Source: Acidihalobacter prosperus (GTDB taxonomy: Bacteria; Pseudomonadota; Gammaproteobacteria; DSM-5130; Acidihalobacteraceae). Taken from it: a DNA stretch of 64,000 bases. The position numbers were made by a program, and so were the translations under genes. Where the stretch lies: NCBI RefSeq assembly GCF_000754095.2, contig NZ_JQSG02000002.1, positions 500,465 through 564,464 on the forward strand. Direction: 5' to 3'. Positions 18,260 to 28,009 of this stretch are shown piece after piece. The number at the start of each line of letters is the position of its first letter. The stretch's first letter is position 1. The notes beneath the pieces were generated by a model. It saw only the letters and a program-made list of their open reading frames with translations, was not told where the DNA came from and ran no database searches.

Positions 18260-19093
18260 TCAGCCCACCCCGATGGCCAGTGCGCCCATCAACAGGCAGT
18301 AAACGGCATAGGGCCTCAATGCGCTCACTTCGTGGCCGCTGAACCAGCGCATCAGGAACCAGGTCGAGAGCCAGGCGAACACCCCGGCCAGCAGCCCTGC
18401 AAGCACGATGACGTGCAGCAGGCCGCCGGGTATGCCGTGATGCAACAGCTTCGGCACCTCGAGCACGCCGGCGGCGGCGATGATCGGCGTGGCCAGAAGG
18501 AAGGAAAAGCGCGCAGCAGCGGCGTAGTCGAGGCCGGCGCCGAGCCCCGCGACCAGCGTGGCGCCCGAGCGCGACATGCCCGGGATCAGTGCGACGGACT
18601 GGGCGACACCGATGAGTACGGCCTTGCGCCAAGTCAGGGTGCCGAGTCCGCCATCCGGCGTACGCCGTTTCAGGCTGTCGCCGATCAACAGCATGAGGCC
18701 ATTGACCATCAGGAAGATGGCGGCAAGCTCGAACAGACCGAACAGACGGCTGATCTGATGATGCAGGGCAAGCCCGATCAATCCGGCGGGAATGGTCCCG
18801 ACCACCAGCATCCAGAACAATCGAGCCTCCGCATTGTTCGCGCCTCCGCGCGCGCGCCACAAGCCGGCTAGCAGCTGCCACCAGTCGCGCCAGAAATAAA
18901 GCAGCAACGCCGAGGCCGTGCCCAGATGCAAAACCACGATGAAGGGCAGAAACCAGGGAGCATCGCGATCGAGCGGCCAATGCAGCATGCCCGGCACCAG
19001 AACACTATGCCCCAGGCTGCTGATCGGAAACAATTCGGTCACGCCCTGCAGGACGGCCATCAGAAACAGGTGCAGGCTGGAGGGTTCGGTCAC
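18260..19093 (-). CDS. uppP: undecaprenyl-diphosphatase
   Basis: This 277-residue inner-membrane BacA/UppP enzyme recycles undecaprenyl diphosphate to the monophosphate used as cell-wall lipid carrier. The two signature regions are present: LQGVTELFPISSLGHSVL near the N-terminus, with the catalytic Glu and Ser, and PGMSRSGATLVAGL in the middle. About eight hydrophobic helices follow the family layout. The start is GTG at 19093. It is divergent from fpr. Confidence 0.95.
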   Translation of the reverse strand: MTEPSSLHLFLMAVLQGVTELFPISSLGHSVLVPGMLHWPLDRDAPWFLPFIVVLHLGTASALLLYFWRDWWQLLAGLWRARGGANNAEARLFWMLVVGTIPAGLIGLALHHQISRLFGLFELAAIFLMVNGLMLLIGDSLKRRTPDGGLGTLTWRKAVLIGVAQSVALIPGMSRSGATLVAGLGAGLDYAAAARFSFLLATPIIAAAGVLEVPKLLHHGIPGGLLHVIVLAGLLAGVFAWLSTWFLMRWFSGHEVSALRPYAVYCLLMGALAIGVG

Positions 19094-19263
19094 GATGGTC
19101 TCTCGGCTGTCAAACGGTTCGCCAGTCTAGCGAAGCCCCGGGCGGCGGCAAAGCGTCGCGGATGACGATTTCGCAAGACTGCACCGACGCTCGGGACGCT
19201 TGAAGCTTTGCGCGGGCGCCAGCATAGTTGTGCCCCTGCGCGAGACAACATCAGGAAATGCTC

Positions 19264-20007
19264 ATGGACCAATGGTTGGAAGGCCGTGTCATCGAGAAAC
19301 GGCAATGGACGGACAAGCTGTTCACCCTGCGTATCGAAGCGCCCATGGATTCGTTCAAACCCGGACAGTTCGCACGCATCGCGCTAGACATCGACGGCGA
19401 GCGCATCGCGCGCCCCTACTCGTGCGTCAACACGCCCGACGAACCCTATCTCGAGATTTACTACAACACGGTCGAGAACGGCCCGCTGACCACTGCGCTG
19501 CTGACGGTCGACGTGGGCGACACCCTCTGGGTCGGTCGCGCGGCCTCCGGCTTCTTCACGCTCGACGAGGTGCCTGATGCCGAGAATCTGTGGATGATCT
19601 CCAGCGGCACCGGGCTTGGCGTGTTCATCTGCCTGCTCAAGACGGAGGCGACCTGGCAGCGCTTCACCAATATCCGCCTGATCCATGCCGTACGCCACGC
19701 GCAGGAACTGAGCTATCGGGAAGCCATCGACGGGTTTGCCGCCGCCCACCCCGGACGCTTCGACTATGTCCCTTTCGTCAGCCGCGAGTCTGCCGCCGAG
19801 ACTCTTGAGGGACGCATCCCGCAGGCCATAGAGGATGGCAGGCTGGAGGCGCGGGCAGGCCTGCGCTTCGATCCGGAAAATACTCAGGTGATGATCTGCG
19901 GCAATACGGACATGATCCGCGACACCAGCACGGCGCTCAACGCTCGCGGGCTGCGCCGCAACCGACGCAGGGACCCGGGGCATATCACCACCGAGAAATA
20001 CTGGTAG
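19264..20007 (+). CDS. fpr: ferredoxin-NADP reductase
   Basis: This 247-residue flavoprotein moves electrons between NADPH and ferredoxin or flavodoxin. The FAD motif RPYSCVNTP, the following YYNTVENGPLT, the NADP-binding SSGTGLGVF and MICGNTDM, and the C-terminal aromatic end HITTEKYW all match bacterial Fpr. The ATG at 19264 is placed eight bases after AGGAAA; the ATG at 19258 is too close to that site. Confidence 0.92.
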   Translation: MDQWLEGRVIEKRQWTDKLFTLRIEAPMDSFKPGQFARIALDIDGERIARPYSCVNTPDEPYLEIYYNTVENGPLTTALLTVDVGDTLWVGRAASGFFTLDEVPDAENLWMISSGTGLGVFICLLKTEATWQRFTNIRLIHAVRHAQELSYREAIDGFAAAHPGRFDYVPFVSRESAAETLEGRIPQAIEDGRLEARAGLRFDPENTQVMICGNTDMIRDTSTALNARGLRRNRRRDPGHITTEKYW

Positions 20008-20028
20008 CCGGCCGGCGGCCCGCGCCGC

Positions 20029-21990
20029 TCAGTCTGGACCGTGCAGCACCGGCTCGACCCGCTTGAGCGCATCCGCTCCGCCCCTCAGCACCAATACGTC
20101 GCCGGCCTCGATTCGCATCTCGTCATCGGGATGCTCGCCGCGAATGCCACCGCGGCGGATCGCCTCCACCCGCACGCCGGCGGCGTCGAAATCCAGGGCA
20201 GCCAAGGTGCTGCCCACGGCGCGGCTTTCCGGGTGCACGGTGACGCTGTGCAAGCGTTCGCGCAGGGCCTCGGCCTCGCCCGCGAATAGACCGCGCAGGC
20301 TGCGGTAGTGATCCGCGCGTTCCTGCTCGATACGCTCGCTGATCAATTCGTCCGGCACGTTCAGGCGCTGCAGCAGCACACGTGCGAGCAGCATGCTCGA
20401 TTCCAGCGTCTCGGGAACGACCTGGGTCGCGCCGGCCTGTTCCAGGCTTTCCAGATCACCCTCGTCGCGCGTGCGCACCAGAATCGGCAGGTCGCCGCGC
20501 CGCTTGCGCGCGGCCTCGATGATGCGCTGCGCGGTATGCGCGTCGTCGAAGGTGATGACCATCGCACGTGCGCGACCCAGTCCGGCGGCGCGCAAAATCT
20601 CGCCATGGGTGCTGTCGCCATAGAACACATGCTCTCCAGCCTCCCAGGCATCGCGGATCAGATAGGGATCGAGATCCAATGCCACGTAATCGATGCCGTC
20701 CGCACGCAGAAAGCGCGACAGGTTCTGGCCGATGCGGCCGAAACCGCAGATGATGACGTGGTCGCTCAGTTCGCGTGCGGCCCAACCGAGATGACGGGTC
20801 TCGGTGTAACGGCCCTTCAAATACGAGCGCGAGAACAGCGCCTTGGCCATGCGGCCGTTGTAGCGCAACAGCGGCGGCGCGATCAGCATGCTCAAGATGA
20901 TGGTGGCAAGAATGGCCTGACTGTCGGTGGGCGACAGCAGCTGGCGGTTGAGCGCCAGGGCCAGCAGCGCAAAGCCGAACTCCCCACCCTGGGCCAGCGC
21001 CAGACCGGTACGCAGCGCAACGCCGTTCTCGTACCCCGCCCAACGCGTGAGCGCCATCACCAGCAGTCCCTTGCCCAGCACCAGACCGACCAGCATCAGC
21101 AATACCAGCGGCCAGACCTGGATCAGGGTGTGCAGATTCAGCTGCAGTCCGATGCTGATGAAAAACACGCCCATCAGCACGTCGCGGAAGGAACGGATGT
21201 CGGTTTCGATCTGATGCTTGTATTCGGTTTCGCTCAGCATCATGCCCGCAAGAAAGGCGCCCATCGCCAGCGACAACCCCAAGCGATAGGTCAGCCAGGC
21301 GGCCGTGAGCGTTACCAGCAGCACGGTCAATGTGAACAATTCCGTGGAGCGGGCGGCGGCGATCACGTGAAACAGCGGGCGCAACAGCCAGCGCCCCGCC
21401 GCAAGCATGATGGCGAGCGCCAGGGCGCCCTTGAGCAAGGCAATGCCGAGCGACAGCCACAAGCCTTCCAGCGCGCCGCCCGCCAGTATGGGTATGGCCA
21501 CCAGGAAGGGCACCACCGCCAAATCCTGGAACAACAGCACGCCGAGCGCCAACCGGCCATGCCGTGAATGCATTTCCAATTGTTCGTTGAGCTGCTTGAC
21601 CACAATGGCGGTCGATGACATCGCCAGGGCGCCGCCGGCTACCAGCGCTCCCGCCCAATGTACCCCGGACAGCCAGGCGATGCCGCCGCCCGCCAACGTG
21701 GACAGGAGCACCTGCGCGCCGCCCAGGCCGAGCACCACGCGGCGCATCGCGAGGAAATGCCCGATCGAGAATTCGAGCCCTATGGTGAACAGCAGGAATA
21801 CCACGCCGATTTCGGCCAGCAGGTGAATCAGTTCGCTGTCCTGCAGCAACCCCAGCGCATGCGGACCAATGACGATCCCCACGAACAGGTAGCCCAGTAC
21901 CGGCGGGAGGTGCAGGCGCCGAAACATCGAAACGCCGAGCACCGCGCAGGCCAGCAAGATCAGGACCCCTTCAATGGCGTGGTGTTCCAT
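20029..21990 (-). CDS. Kef-type CPA2 cation/proton antiporter with TrkA domains
   Basis: This 653-residue protein has an N-terminal transporter of about 12 hydrophobic helices (FTIGLEFSIGHFL, LSLAMGAFLAGMMLSETEYKHQ, FFISIGLQLN). A TrkA-N Rossmann domain follows (HVIICGFGRIGQNLSRFL, then DLDPYLI) and a C-terminal TrkA-C domain near residues 560-650. Such proteins export potassium or sodium in exchange for protons, gated by nucleotide or glutathione adducts. In a halotolerant host it would assist ion and pH balance. Its start overlaps the DUF3301 gene by 20 bases. Confidence 0.9.
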   Translation of the reverse strand: MEHHAIEGVLILLACAVLGVSMFRRLHLPPVLGYLFVGIVIGPHALGLLQDSELIHLLAEIGVVFLLFTIGLEFSIGHFLAMRRVVLGLGGAQVLLSTLAGGGIAWLSGVHWAGALVAGGALAMSSTAIVVKQLNEQLEMHSRHGRLALGVLLFQDLAVVPFLVAIPILAGGALEGLWLSLGIALLKGALALAIMLAAGRWLLRPLFHVIAAARSTELFTLTVLLVTLTAAWLTYRLGLSLAMGAFLAGMMLSETEYKHQIETDIRSFRDVLMGVFFISIGLQLNLHTLIQVWPLVLLMLVGLVLGKGLLVMALTRWAGYENGVALRTGLALAQGGEFGFALLALALNRQLLSPTDSQAILATIILSMLIAPPLLRYNGRMAKALFSRSYLKGRYTETRHLGWAARELSDHVIICGFGRIGQNLSRFLRADGIDYVALDLDPYLIRDAWEAGEHVFYGDSTHGEILRAAGLGRARAMVITFDDAHTAQRIIEAARKRRGDLPILVRTRDEGDLESLEQAGATQVVPETLESSMLLARVLLQRLNVPDELISERIEQERADHYRSLRGLFAGEAEALRERLHSVTVHPESRAVGSTLAALDFDAAGVRVEAIRRGGIRGEHPDDEMRIEAGDVLVLRGGADALKRVEPVLHGPD

Positions 21991-22354
21991 CCCTCCCCCT
22001 AAACGGTATGACGCGCCCGGGCAATGGCGCTTCCGCTGGCGCCTCGGGCGCAGTACGGCTCGGCCAGTCGGCTCTTACCAGCTGCGGCGACCGCCCCAGG
22101 CAGACCGCCTCGCCCTGGCGGCGGTCTTGTCCGTCCACACTGAATTCGAAGCCATAGGTGCGACGTACACGCACCCTCCCTTCTGTATCCCGTGCGAGCC
22201 CCAGACGGCGCACCGTAACGGTTTCGTCGAGCAGCTGCACCTGCTCCTTCGTACAGGCGCGCCGACAGGCCCCGAGCGCCGCCTCGCGGGCGCGCAGCGA
22301 CGCCAGCCACCACCACACCAGTAAGCCCAGTATCACCAGCAGAGACATGCTCAT
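21971..22354 (-). CDS. DUF3301-like membrane-anchored protein
   Basis: This 127-residue protein has an N-terminal hydrophobic helix (LLVILGLLVWWWLASL), a segment AREAALGACRRACTKEQVQLLDETV, and a compact RVRRTYGFEFSVDGQDR region, as in DUF3301 proteins. Function is unknown. The tail is Pro/Ala-rich. The ATG at 22354 is chosen because it leads directly into the helix. It is upstream of the antiporter gene on the same strand and overlaps it. Confidence 0.72.
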   Translation of the reverse strand: MSMSLLVILGLLVWWWLASLRAREAALGACRRACTKEQVQLLDETVTVRRLGLARDTEGRVRVRRTYGFEFSVDGQDRRQGEAVCLGRSPQLVRADWPSRTAPEAPAEAPLPGRVIPFRGRDGTPRH

Positions 22355-22438
22355 GGGAACCGAGTGTACCCCAGCGGGGATACGCAACGGTGCGGGGAAT
22401 GTGGCAAAGTGTGTAGCGAATCAACCCTCGGAATCCCC

Positions 22439-23242
22439 ATGACGCCCACAATCGAGCAGCTGTCCGATCTGGTCGCCAGCACGGCATGCGGCGAGCTGAA
22501 ACCCCGCTTCCGGCACGTCGCCGCCGAGCGCAAGGCGGACGGCAGCCTGCTGACGGAAGCCGACCTGGCGATGGACCGCGCCCTGCGCGATGCCCTGACA
22601 CGCGCCTGGCCCGACATCGATTTTCTCAGCGAGGAGATGGCGCCATCCGACCAGGCCGCCCGCCTCGCCTCCGGGCGCCCCGTCTGGTGTCTCGATCCGC
22701 TGGACGGCACCAGCAACTTCGCTGCCGGCCTGCCGCTGTATGCGGTATCCCTGGCGCTGCTCGCAGAAGGCCGGCCCACGCTCGGCGTCGTCTACGATCC
22801 GGAGCGCGACGAATGCTTCACCGCCACCCTCGGCGGCGGCGCCCATCTCAACGGCCGAGCCCTGCCGACACGGACAGTGCGGCAGACGCTGCAACGCGCG
22901 GTCGGCATGGTCGACTTCAAGCGCCTGCCCGCCGCGCTCGCCGAGCGACTGGTTCGAGAACCGCCCTACCACTCGCAACGCAACCTCGGCAGTTGCGCCC
23001 TTGAGTGGTGCTGGCTTGCGGCCGGGCGCGGCGACTTCTATGTCCATGGCGGTATGCGCCTGTGGGATCTCGCTGCCGGCAGCCTGATACTGGCGGAGGC
23101 CGGCGGCCAGGCACGGACGCTCGACGGCGAGACCGTTTTCCGCCCGACAACGACCGCCCGCTCCGTGGTTGCGGCCCGCGATACCGGGCTATTCGAAACG
23201 TTGTGCCACACCCTGACCATCCCCGCGAGGCAAAGCGCATGA
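22439..23242 (+). CDS. inositol monophosphatase-family phosphatase
   Basis: This 267-residue enzyme belongs to the Mg-dependent IMPase/CysQ superfamily. The metal motifs are FLSEEM (Glu), [19 protein letters not shown] (DPxDGT) and [16 protein letters not shown] (WDxAAG). It could act on inositol phosphate, fructose bisphosphate or PAP; the sequence does not settle which. Translation is coupled to msrB through an ATGA overlap. Confidence 0.88.
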   Translation: MTPTIEQLSDLVASTACGELKPRFRHVAAERKADGSLLTEADLAMDRALRDALTRAWPDIDFLSEEMAPSDQAARLASGRPVWCLDPLDGTSNFAAGLPLYAVSLALLAEGRPTLGVVYDPERDECFTATLGGGAHLNGRALPTRTVRQTLQRAVGMVDFKRLPAALAERLVREPPYHSQRNLGSCALEWCWLAAGRGDFYVHGGMRLWDLAAGSLILAEAGGQARTLDGETVFRPTTTARSVVAARDTGLFETLCHTLTIPARQSA

Positions 23243-23649
23243 GCGACAAACCGGACATCTCCGCACATGAGGCCGACTGGCGCGAAAAACTTGCACCCGA
23301 GCAGTATCGTATCGCCCGGGAGGGCGGGACCGAAGCGCCCTTCACGGGCTGCTACTGGGATCATCACGAGACCGGCCTGTATCGCTGCGTCTGCTGTCAC
23401 GCACCACTGTTCCGCAGCGAGGAGAAATTCGATTCGGGCAGCGGCTGGCCAAGTTACTGGCAACCCGTCGACGACACCGCCGTCAGCACCCACGAGGACC
23501 ACAGCCACGGCATGCGCCGCGTCGAGGTTCGCTGCGCCCGCTGCGACGCTCATCTCGGTCATGTCTTTCCGGATGGGCCTGCGCCCACTGGGCTACGCTA
23601 CTGCATCAACTCGGCATCGCTCGATTTCGATCCCGGCGACGCAACTTGA
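23239..23649 (+). CDS. msrB: peptide-methionine (R)-S-oxide reductase
   Basis: This 136-residue repair enzyme reduces methionine-R-sulfoxide in proteins. Zinc ligands CVCC and CARC, the [11 protein letters not shown] block, [10 protein letters not shown] and the catalytic cysteine in [10 protein letters not shown] are all present. The ATG at 23239 overlaps the upstream stop. Confidence 0.95.
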   Translation: MSDKPDISAHEADWREKLAPEQYRIAREGGTEAPFTGCYWDHHETGLYRCVCCHAPLFRSEEKFDSGSGWPSYWQPVDDTAVSTHEDHSHGMRRVEVRCARCDAHLGHVFPDGPAPTGLRYCINSASLDFDPGDAT

Positions 23650-23661
23650 GGACGCCCTCGC

Positions 23662-24237
23662 ATGAGTGAAATCCAACACTGGCTGAGCGGTCTGCGGCAT
23701 CTGCTGCCAGGCTTCATCCTTTTACTCGCCGGGGCTCTGGCCATTCTGTTGCTGCAGCGCTGGCTCGGCCGTGCGCTGGCCCGCCTGCGCCGGCACACCC
23801 CGATATCCATCGACACCGCATTGTTCCTGCAACGACTAGGCGCCGGCCTGCTGTGGACCGTGCTCGCCCTCGTCGCATTGCGTTTCATGGGCATCAATGT
23901 CGACGGGCTCTGGGCAATCATCGCCAGCACGCTCGCCGTGGTTGGCGTCGGCCTGCTCGCGGTCTGGACCATGGTCAGCAACATCACCGCCAGCCTGTTC
24001 ATCTGGATCTGGCGGCCCTACGAGCTGGGCGAGCGTATCGAGCTGCTGCCGGACGGACTCAAGGGGCGCGCGGTCGACCGCAGCCTGATGTTCACCGAAA
24101 TACGCGAAGAGGACGGCAGCACCTTGATGGTGCCCAACAACCTGTTTTTCCAGCGCGTCATCCGCCGCGCGCCCAACGACGGCCGCAAGGCCGCGCTCGA
24201 GCGCTGGGAAAGCGAGGACCCCGGCGCCAATCCATGA
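23662..24237 (+). CDS. MscS-family mechanosensitive channel, short form
   Basis: This 191-residue protein has an N-terminal helix (FILLLAGALAILLLQRWL), a second helix, and the MscS pore region (WAIIASTLAVVGVGLLAVWTMVSNITASLFIW). A short beta domain follows (PYELGERIELLPD...MVPNNLFFQRVI). It is much shorter than E. coli MscS (286), lacking the full C-terminal alpha-beta domain. It would release solutes on osmotic downshift, which suits an ectoine producer. It follows msrB by 12 bases. Confidence 0.85.
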   Translation: MSEIQHWLSGLRHLLPGFILLLAGALAILLLQRWLGRALARLRRHTPISIDTALFLQRLGAGLLWTVLALVALRFMGINVDGLWAIIASTLAVVGVGLLAVWTMVSNITASLFIWIWRPYELGERIELLPDGLKGRAVDRSLMFTEIREEDGSTLMVPNNLFFQRVIRRAPNDGRKAALERWESEDPGANP

Positions 24238-24241
24238 GCGC

Positions 24242-24709
24242 CTAGCACTGCTCCCAGGGCAGCCCCTCGAAACGCCAACCGGCCAGCGTGCTACGCCGAT
24301 GATGGGCATCCAGCGGCCCCTCGAACCCGCCTTCGACGTAGTAAATCCGCGCAAACCCCGCATCGAGCAGTGCCTGCCCCGCTTCCAGGGACCGGCGCCC
24401 ACTGCGGCAGATCAACACCACGGCGGGACAGTTGCCGTCGATGCAACGGCTGCCGCCGAGCATCAATTCGCGCAACTGGGCCACGAAACGTGGGTTTGGC
24501 GTCCAGTCGGGTTCGTCCAGCCAGGCGATATGCACCGCGCCCACTGGATGCCCGACCATGAGGTATTCCATGGTCGAACGCACGTCGACCAGCAGGGTTT
24601 GCGGTTCTTCCTGCAACAGCCGATTGGCCTCGACAGGCATGAGTGCCGCCGGTTTGCGCGCTTCCCCGTCGCTCATGCGTTCACGCGCCGCCGACGCGGG
24701 CTTGTCCAT
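24242..24709 (-). CDS. rhodanese-domain protein
   Basis: This 155-residue single-domain rhodanese has LLVDVRSTMEYLMVGHPVGAVHI, the active-site loop CRSGRRS with the persulfide-forming cysteine, and GFARIYYVEGGFEG. Such proteins transfer sulfane sulfur. The active-site loop lies between two long helices as in PspE/GlpE-type proteins. It is convergent with mscS. Confidence 0.88.
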   Translation of the reverse strand: MDKPASAARERMSDGEARKPAALMPVEANRLLQEEPQTLLVDVRSTMEYLMVGHPVGAVHIAWLDEPDWTPNPRFVAQLRELMLGGSRCIDGNCPAVVLICRSGRRSLEAGQALLDAGFARIYYVEGGFEGPLDAHHRRSTLAGWRFEGLPWEQC

Positions 24710-24784
24710 ATATTATTAATATCCATGGATACGAAATATAAATGATGACCCCGCGATTGTCACCGCCGGCAACGCCTTACAACC

Positions 24785-25768
24785 TCACCCGGCAATCACC
24801 CGGCGCCGGGTCGCGGCGCCAAAATCGAGATCGGGACCGCCCGGTATGAGTCCTCGCGGATTGAGCTCCGGGTGACTGGTGTAGTAATGGCGCTTGATGT
24901 GATCCATGTTGACCGTATCGGCGATCCCGGGCGCCTGGTAAAGCGCGCGCGTGAAATCCCAGAGCTCGGGGTAATCGACCAGACGCCGTTTATTGCACTT
25001 GAAGTGGACGTAGTACACGGCATCGAAGCGGACCAGGGTGGTGAACAGACGCCAATCGGCTTCGGTGAGGTGGTCACCGGCCAGCCAGGGCTGATCGCGC
25101 AGACGCGCCTCCAGGCGATCCAGCGTCCCGAACAAGCCCATGAAGGCGCGCTCGTAGGCTGCCTGGGATTCCGCGAATCCGGCCCGGTAGACGCCGTTGT
25201 TGACGTTGTCGTAGACCTCCGCGTTGATCGCGTCGATGATGCTGCGCAACTCGGCGGGATAGTAGTCGGTCCCCGGTTTCGCGAGCGCCGAGAAGGACGC
25301 ATTGAGCATGCGGATGATCTCGGAAGACTCGTTGTTGACGATGGTTTCACGTTGCTTGTCCCAAAGCACCGGCACGGTCACGATCCCGCTGTAGTCCGGT
25401 TGCGCACGCACATAAAGCCGGTACAGGTAATCGGCATCGTGCAGCGCATCGCCCTCGGCCCCCGGATAACGATCGAATGACCAACCATTGGGTCCCATGT
25501 AGGGGTGCACCACGGAATACGAGATCGCCGACTCCAACCCTCTCAGCGCCCGGAAAATCATCGTCCGGTGCGCCCACGGACAGGCATGTGAGATGTAGAG
25601 ATGGTAGCGGCCGGCCTCGGCAGGGAAACCACCCTCCCCGCTCGGCCCCGGGCGGCCGTCCTTGGTGATCCAGTTCCGGAACTGCGAGTCCATACGCACG
25701 AACTCGCCATTCTCGGTTTCGTGCGCCATCCAGTCGCTCTGCAGTTCGCCCTTGATCAGCAGACTCAT
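24785..25768 (-). CDS. glutathionyl-hydroquinone reductase
   Basis: This 327-residue enzyme of the xi-class glutathione transferases (YqjG/PcpF type) reduces glutathionyl-hydroquinones. The catalytic cysteine is in SHACPWAHRTMIFRAL. Conserved blocks VPVLWDKQRETIVNNESSEI (glutathione-binding Ser/Glu) and TEADWRLFTTLVRFDAVY follow. GGAGG precedes the ATG at 25768. It lies just downstream of doxX on the same strand. Confidence 0.92.
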   Translation of the reverse strand: MSLLIKGELQSDWMAHETENGEFVRMDSQFRNWITKDGRPGPSGEGGFPAEAGRYHLYISHACPWAHRTMIFRALRGLESAISYSVVHPYMGPNGWSFDRYPGAEGDALHDADYLYRLYVRAQPDYSGIVTVPVLWDKQRETIVNNESSEIIRMLNASFSALAKPGTDYYPAELRSIIDAINAEVYDNVNNGVYRAGFAESQAAYERAFMGLFGTLDRLEARLRDQPWLAGDHLTEADWRLFTTLVRFDAVYYVHFKCNKRRLVDYPELWDFTRALYQAPGIADTVNMDHIKRHYYTSHPELNPRGLIPGGPDLDFGAATRRRVIAG

Positions 25769-25778
25769 TTCCGCCTCC

Positions 25779-26159
25779 TCAGTCGCGCCGGGCCAAGCCG
25801 TCCAGGCTGATGCGCCCGGCGCCGACCACGGCCACCACCAGCAGGCCGCCGGCGAAGGACAGATCGCCCATCAGCAGGATTTTCTGCATTCCGTTGGCGA
25901 TGTCGTGGTGGAAGATGATCGCCGTGACGATGCTGAAGGCAGAAAGGGCGAGCGCAATCCAGCGGGCCTGCCAGCCCAGCATCAGTGCGACACCGCCACC
26001 GACCTCAAGAAGAATCACCAGCGGCAGCAGCACCGAGGGCACGCCGTATGCGGCCATGTATTGAGCGGTGCCATGATAGGCCAGGATCTTGTCCACGCCT
26101 GCTATTACGAATATCTGCGCCAGCAGGATGCGCCCAACGAGCATGGCAAGGTTACGCAT
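25779..26159 (-). CDS. DoxX-family membrane protein
   Basis: This 126-residue protein has four hydrophobic helices and the DoxX signature: GRILLAQIFVIAGVDKI at the N-terminus, LVILLEVGGGVALMLG in the middle. DoxX proteins are linked to thiosulfate or quinone redox and to oxidative stress. AGGAGT lies just before the ATG. It is followed by the glutathionyl-hydroquinone reductase with a ten-base gap, so a common redox role is plausible. Confidence 0.88.
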   Translation of the reverse strand: MRNLAMLVGRILLAQIFVIAGVDKILAYHGTAQYMAAYGVPSVLLPLVILLEVGGGVALMLGWQARWIALALSAFSIVTAIIFHHDIANGMQKILLMGDLSFAGGLLVVAVVGAGRISLDGLARRD

Positions 26160-26177
26160 GTCAGACTCCTTATAATC

Positions 26178-26210
26178 AGCAAGGGCCGCACTGTATGTGC
26201 GGCCCTTGCT
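26178..26210. terminator. perfect 14-bp hairpin between ectC and doxX
   Basis: Arms at 26178-26191 (AGCAAGGGCCGCAC) and 26197-26210 pair perfectly around a five-base loop. It lies 87 bases after the ectC stop and 18 bases before the doxX start, so it would end ectoine transcripts. The tail on the minus strand is AT-rich (GATTATAAGG) but without a U run. A second, larger imperfect hairpin, with GGCGCCGCC and its complement around CTGAGC-AAGTC-GCTCAG, occupies 26232-26285. Confidence 0.6.
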
Positions 26211-26296
26211 AGGTTATGGCAGATACCCTGGGGCGCCGCCGGAAATTCCTGAGCAAGTCGCTCAGAAAATTTGCACGGCGGCGCGCTGTCCGGCCG

Positions 26297-26704
26297 TCAG
26301 GAAGCCAGCGCCTCGTCCTCGTCTCCGAGCAGCGGGTAGACACCGTCGGCGTCATGCACCTCATGCCCCGTCAGCGGCGGGTTAAACACGCACAGGCATT
26401 CGAAATCGCTGATCACATGAAGATTGTGTTCCTCGTGCCCGTCGAGGGTATACAGCGTGCCCGGGGTGATCCGGTAACGCTTGCCATCCGCCAGGGTCTC
26501 GATCTCGGCCTCGCCGGAGATGCAATACACCGCTTCGACGTGATGCTTGTACCAGATATGCGTCACGCTGCCGGCAAACAGCACGGTGTGGTTCAGCGAA
26601 AAGCCGACACGGTCCGCGCGTACCAGCAGGCGATTGCTCTCGAAGGTGTCGGTCCGCACCGACTTTGACGTGCCGCGCACGTCCTCGACCTGTTTGACGA
26701 TCAT
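26297..26704 (-). CDS. ectC: L-ectoine synthase
   Basis: This 135-residue cupin closes N-gamma-acetyl-diaminobutyrate into ectoine. It starts MIVKQVEDVRGT like other EctC proteins. It has TFESNRLLVRADRVGFSLNHTV, the metal/active region KHHVEAVYCISGEAEI, and GTLYTLDGHEEHNL. GGGAG lies before the ATG. Last gene of ectRABC. Confidence 0.95.
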   Translation of the reverse strand: MIVKQVEDVRGTSKSVRTDTFESNRLLVRADRVGFSLNHTVLFAGSVTHIWYKHHVEAVYCISGEAEIETLADGKRYRITPGTLYTLDGHEEHNLHVISDFECLCVFNPPLTGHEVHDADGVYPLLGDEDEALAS

Positions 26705-26728
26705 GTTGCTGACTCCCTGTCTCTTGGT

Positions 26729-28009
26729 TCAAACGGCTTCGTCGAGCACCGCCTGCGGCGCACCCAGCACGTCGCGAACCGCGGCACGCAGCAGTTCGAG
26801 GCCGGCCTCCAGCTCGCCCTGCTCGATGGTGAGCGGCGGCATGAACTTGGCGACTTCGTCGTCCGGGCCGGCGGTCTCGTGGATGAGCCCGTGCTTGAAG
26901 GCCGCCTGCGAGAGCTGCTTGGCCAACGCGGCTTCGGTGCACACCAGTCCCTGCATCATGCCGCGCCCACGCACCCCGGAAAAACTGTCCGGATAGGCCG
27001 CCGCGAGGGCATCCAGCGCCGCGCGCAGTGTCTTGGCGCGGGCCGCGATATGCGACTCGAACTCGCCCGTCTCCCAGAAATCGAGTGCCGCGGTGGCCGT
27101 CACGAAGGCCGGATTGTTGCCACGGAACGTACCGTTATGCTCGCCGGCATCCCAGAGGTCGTGCTCGGGGCGAATGAGCGTGAGTGCCATCGGCAGACCG
27201 TAGCCGCTGATGGACTTCGACAGACAAACGATATCGGGACGGATGCCGGCTTCCTCGAAGCTGAAGAAGCTGCCCATGCGGCCGCAGCCGGCCTGGATAT
27301 CGTCGACGATGAGCAGCATGTCGTAGCGCCGGCAGAGCGCCTCCAGGCCGCGCAGCCATTCGGGTTCGGCGACATTGATGCCGCCCTCGGCCTGCACGGT
27401 CTCGACGATCACCGCTGCCGGCAGATCAACGCCGCTGCCGTTGTCGCTGAGGAATCGGTCCATGTACTCGATGGTATCGGTATCCTCGCCGAAGTAGCCA
27501 CTGTAGGGCATGGTATCGCTCAAGGTCAGGGCGACGCCGGCACCGCCGCGCTTGAAGGCGTTGCCGGTTACCGACAGCGCTCCCAGGGTCATGCCGTGAA
27601 AGGCGTTGGTGAACGAAATCACCTTTTCGCGACCGGTGATCTTGCGCGCCAGCTTGAGCGCGGCCTCGACTGAGTTGGTGCCCGTCGGCCCCGGGAACTG
27701 TACGCGATAATCCATGCCACGCGGCGCCAGGATGACGTCGCGAAAACGTTCCAGGAATTCCGCCTTGGCGCGCGTGGCCAGATCGAGCCCGTGCGTGATG
27801 CCGTTGCGTTCGATGTAGTCGATCAGACGTGCCTTGAGCGCAGGGTGATTGTGGCCGTAGTTGAGCGCGCCCGCGCCGCTGAAGAAGTCGGTATAGCGGC
27901 GACCGTCGACGTCGTAGAGATGGGCGCCCTCCGCGCGGTCGAAAACCACCGGGAAGTTGCGAATGTAACCGCGGACCTCGGATTCCAGGGTTTCGAATAT
28001 CTCCATCAT
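26729..28009 (-). CDS. ectB: diaminobutyrate-2-oxoglutarate transaminase
   Basis: This 426-residue class III aminotransferase makes L-2,4-diaminobutyrate from aspartate semialdehyde. It shows [47 protein letters not shown], the [12 protein letters not shown] block and the PLP lysine in [10 protein letters not shown]. The ATG at 28009 overlaps the ectA stop (ATGA). No frame break is seen and the length is normal for EctB. Confidence 0.95.
   Translation of the reverse strand: MMEIFETLESEVRGYIRNFPVVFDRAEGAHLYDVDGRRYTDFFSGAGALNYGHNHPALKARLIDYIERNGITHGLDLATRAKAEFLERFRDVILAPRGMDYRVQFPGPTGTNSVEAALKLARKITGREKVISFTNAFHGMTLGALSVTGNAFKRGGAGVALTLSDTMPYSGYFGEDTDTIEYMDRFLSDNGSGVDLPAAVIVETVQAEGGINVAEPEWLRGLEALCRRYDMLLIVDDIQAGCGRMGSFFSFEEAGIRPDIVCLSKSISGYGLPMALTLIRPEHDLWDAGEHNGTFRGNNPAFVTATAALDFWETGEFESHIAARAKTLRAALDALAAAYPDSFSGVRGRGMMQGLVCTEAALAKQLSQAAFKHGLIHETAGPDDEVAKFMPPLTIEQGELEAGLELLRAAVRDVLGAPQAVLDEAV

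Noticed and set aside
20308..21567. Long plus-strand frame over the antiporter gene
   Set aside because: Gln/Arg/His-rich, no motifs, wholly opposite to the conserved Kef-type protein.
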